Source of the DNA: Candidatus Schekmanbacteria bacterium
Lineage (GTDB): Bacteria > CSSED10-310 > JACPHN01
NCBI GenBank assembly: GCA_016188575.1
Contig: JACPHN010000237.1
Location: 1 to 39,674 of the forward strand
DNA length: 39,674 bases
Direction: 5' to 3'
Shown: positions 39,213-39,674 of the stretch, piece by piece
Position numbering within the stretch: position 1 is the first letter of the stretch
Layout of the letters: each line of letters starts with the position of its first letter
Notes under the pieces: model-generated
What the model was told of the DNA's origin: nothing
What the model saw: only the letters and a program-made list of their open reading frames with translations
Databases searched by the model: none
Position numbers and translations under genes: made by a program

Positions 39213-39674
39213 ATGAGAACCCGCGCTCTGTCGTGTCTGTTCGCCGCCTGGTCGGCATCGGCCCTGCTCGCCGGACCGGCCTTCGCGGAGGACGCCCCGC
39301 CGCCGCTCGGAACTGCCACCGCTGTGGGCGCGCCGCTGCTCCTTTCCCCCGCCGCCACCGACACCGTCGCCCCGGCCTGGCCGGACGGCGGCCGGCTCAC
39401 CGCCGCCTTCGTCGCCATGGAGGAAGTCACGCTCGAGTGGACCGCCGCGACCGACGCGGAGGCCGTCACCGCCTATCGGATCTACCGGAACGGGCGGCTG
39501 CGCGACACCGTGGCGTCCGAGGAGCGGCGGTACGCTTCGCCGCTGGCGAAAATCAGGCCATCTGTGCCGGCCAGAAGTCGACCAGGGTGCGAATCCGAAA
39601 TTTCAACTGGGTCGCGGTTTCACGGGAGCATCAGGCAATCAAGAGCGACGGGAAAGGGCCTTGGCAACGGTCCG
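39213..39674 (+). CDS. Secreted protein with fibronectin-III-like segment, truncated at the window edge
   Basis: The start MRTRALSCLFAAWSASALLA followed by GPAFAEDAPPP is a clear Sec signal peptide with cleavage near AFA-E. GGAGGAATCGAAC (GGAGG about 8 bases before the ATG) supports the start at 39213. A segment EEVTLEWTAATDAEAVTAYR then IYRNGRLRDTV resembles the B-C strands of a fibronectin type III domain. From about 39545 the sequence changes character and the frame stops looking like the same domain; a protein-like frame (AICAGQKSTRVRIRNFNWVA) continues offset by one base. The gene is cut by the window end and may be frameshifted or joined to another sequence there. Confidence 0.6.
   Translation, partial: MRTRALSCLFAAWSASALLAGPAFAEDAPPPLGTATAVGAPLLLSPAATDTVAPAWPDGGRLTAAFVAMEEVTLEWTAATDAEAVTAYRIYRNGRLRDTVASEERRYASPLAKIRPSVPARSRPGCESEISTGSRFHGSIRQSRATGKGLGNGP

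Noticed and set aside
39007-39216. A 69-codon plus-strand frame before the right-edge secreted protein
   Set aside because: Overlaps the start and ribosome-binding site of that gene and has no protein-like pattern.
1-39674. CRISPR arrays, tRNA or rRNA genes, and complete insertion sequences
   Set aside because: None seen: no regularly spaced repeats, no cloverleaf-like segment with a plausible anticodon arm, and no transposase motif.

Overview
The window is GC-rich, densely packed bacterial DNA from a Gram-negative organism. It encodes a type III secretion inner-ring lipoprotein, lipobox-type secreted proteins and a FabZ-type dehydratase. The gene mix (DHH-CBS-tRNA nucleotidyltransferase fusion, dprA-topA-xerC-hslV-hslU run, FliA-type sigma factor, phosphatidylcholine-synthase-like enzyme) would fit a member of the former Deltaproteobacteria or a related phylum such as Myxococcota, Desulfobacterota or Binatota. 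That placement is inference, not a taxonomic call. Both edges of the window carry broken or truncated secreted-protein genes, so an assembly artefact there is possible.

Layout. 1-592: minus-strand secreted protein whose signal-peptide region holds a (CT)10 tract that puts it out of frame. 1163-8120: GxxExxY protein, UspA, a three-part DHH/CBS/nucleotidyltransferase protein, a FadB/FadJ-type fatty-acid oxidation enzyme and a DksA/TraR zinc-finger protein. 8167-11456 (minus): SpoIIE-type phosphatase, NodB-type deacetylase and MazG. 11718-25207: a non-flagellar type III secretion (T3SS) locus. Its minus-strand arm has a small protein, a needle-like protein and a TPR protein, matching the yscE-F-G order. 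Its plus-strand arm has a small helical protein, a FliA-type sigma factor, then SctI, SctJ, an SctK-position protein, SctL, SctN, SctO and SctP. A 901-residue U32 protein sits between the arms and a novel 410-residue membrane protein lies at the left edge. The secretin, the SctD ring, SctQ and the SctRSTUV export gate are absent and must lie elsewhere if the system works.

25236-29192: a translationally coupled glycosyltransferase pair (minus), then inositol-monophosphatase, KhpA-like RNA-binding protein and a phosphatidylcholine-synthase-like enzyme (plus). 29233-35551 (minus): dprA-topA-xerC-hslV-hslU, with three stop/start overlaps (topA/xerC, xerC/hslV, hslV/hslU). 35783-38158 (plus): two oligopeptide-type ABC permeases and a FabZ-like dehydratase, again overlapping. 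38252-38976: a decayed lipoprotein gene. 39213-39674: the start of a secreted protein with a fibronectin-III-like segment.

The most interesting part is the T3SS locus. It has its own FliA-type sigma factor, preceded by a small protein that could be a FlgM-like anti-sigma factor. The only well-spaced sigma-28-like promoter I found (TAAAGTGG-N11-GCCGTTAT) lies upstream of khpA, outside the T3SS operon. Several candidate promoters share the form TTGAC(A/C)-17 bp-TA(G/C)NNT and give a view of the housekeeping sigma consensus of this genome.
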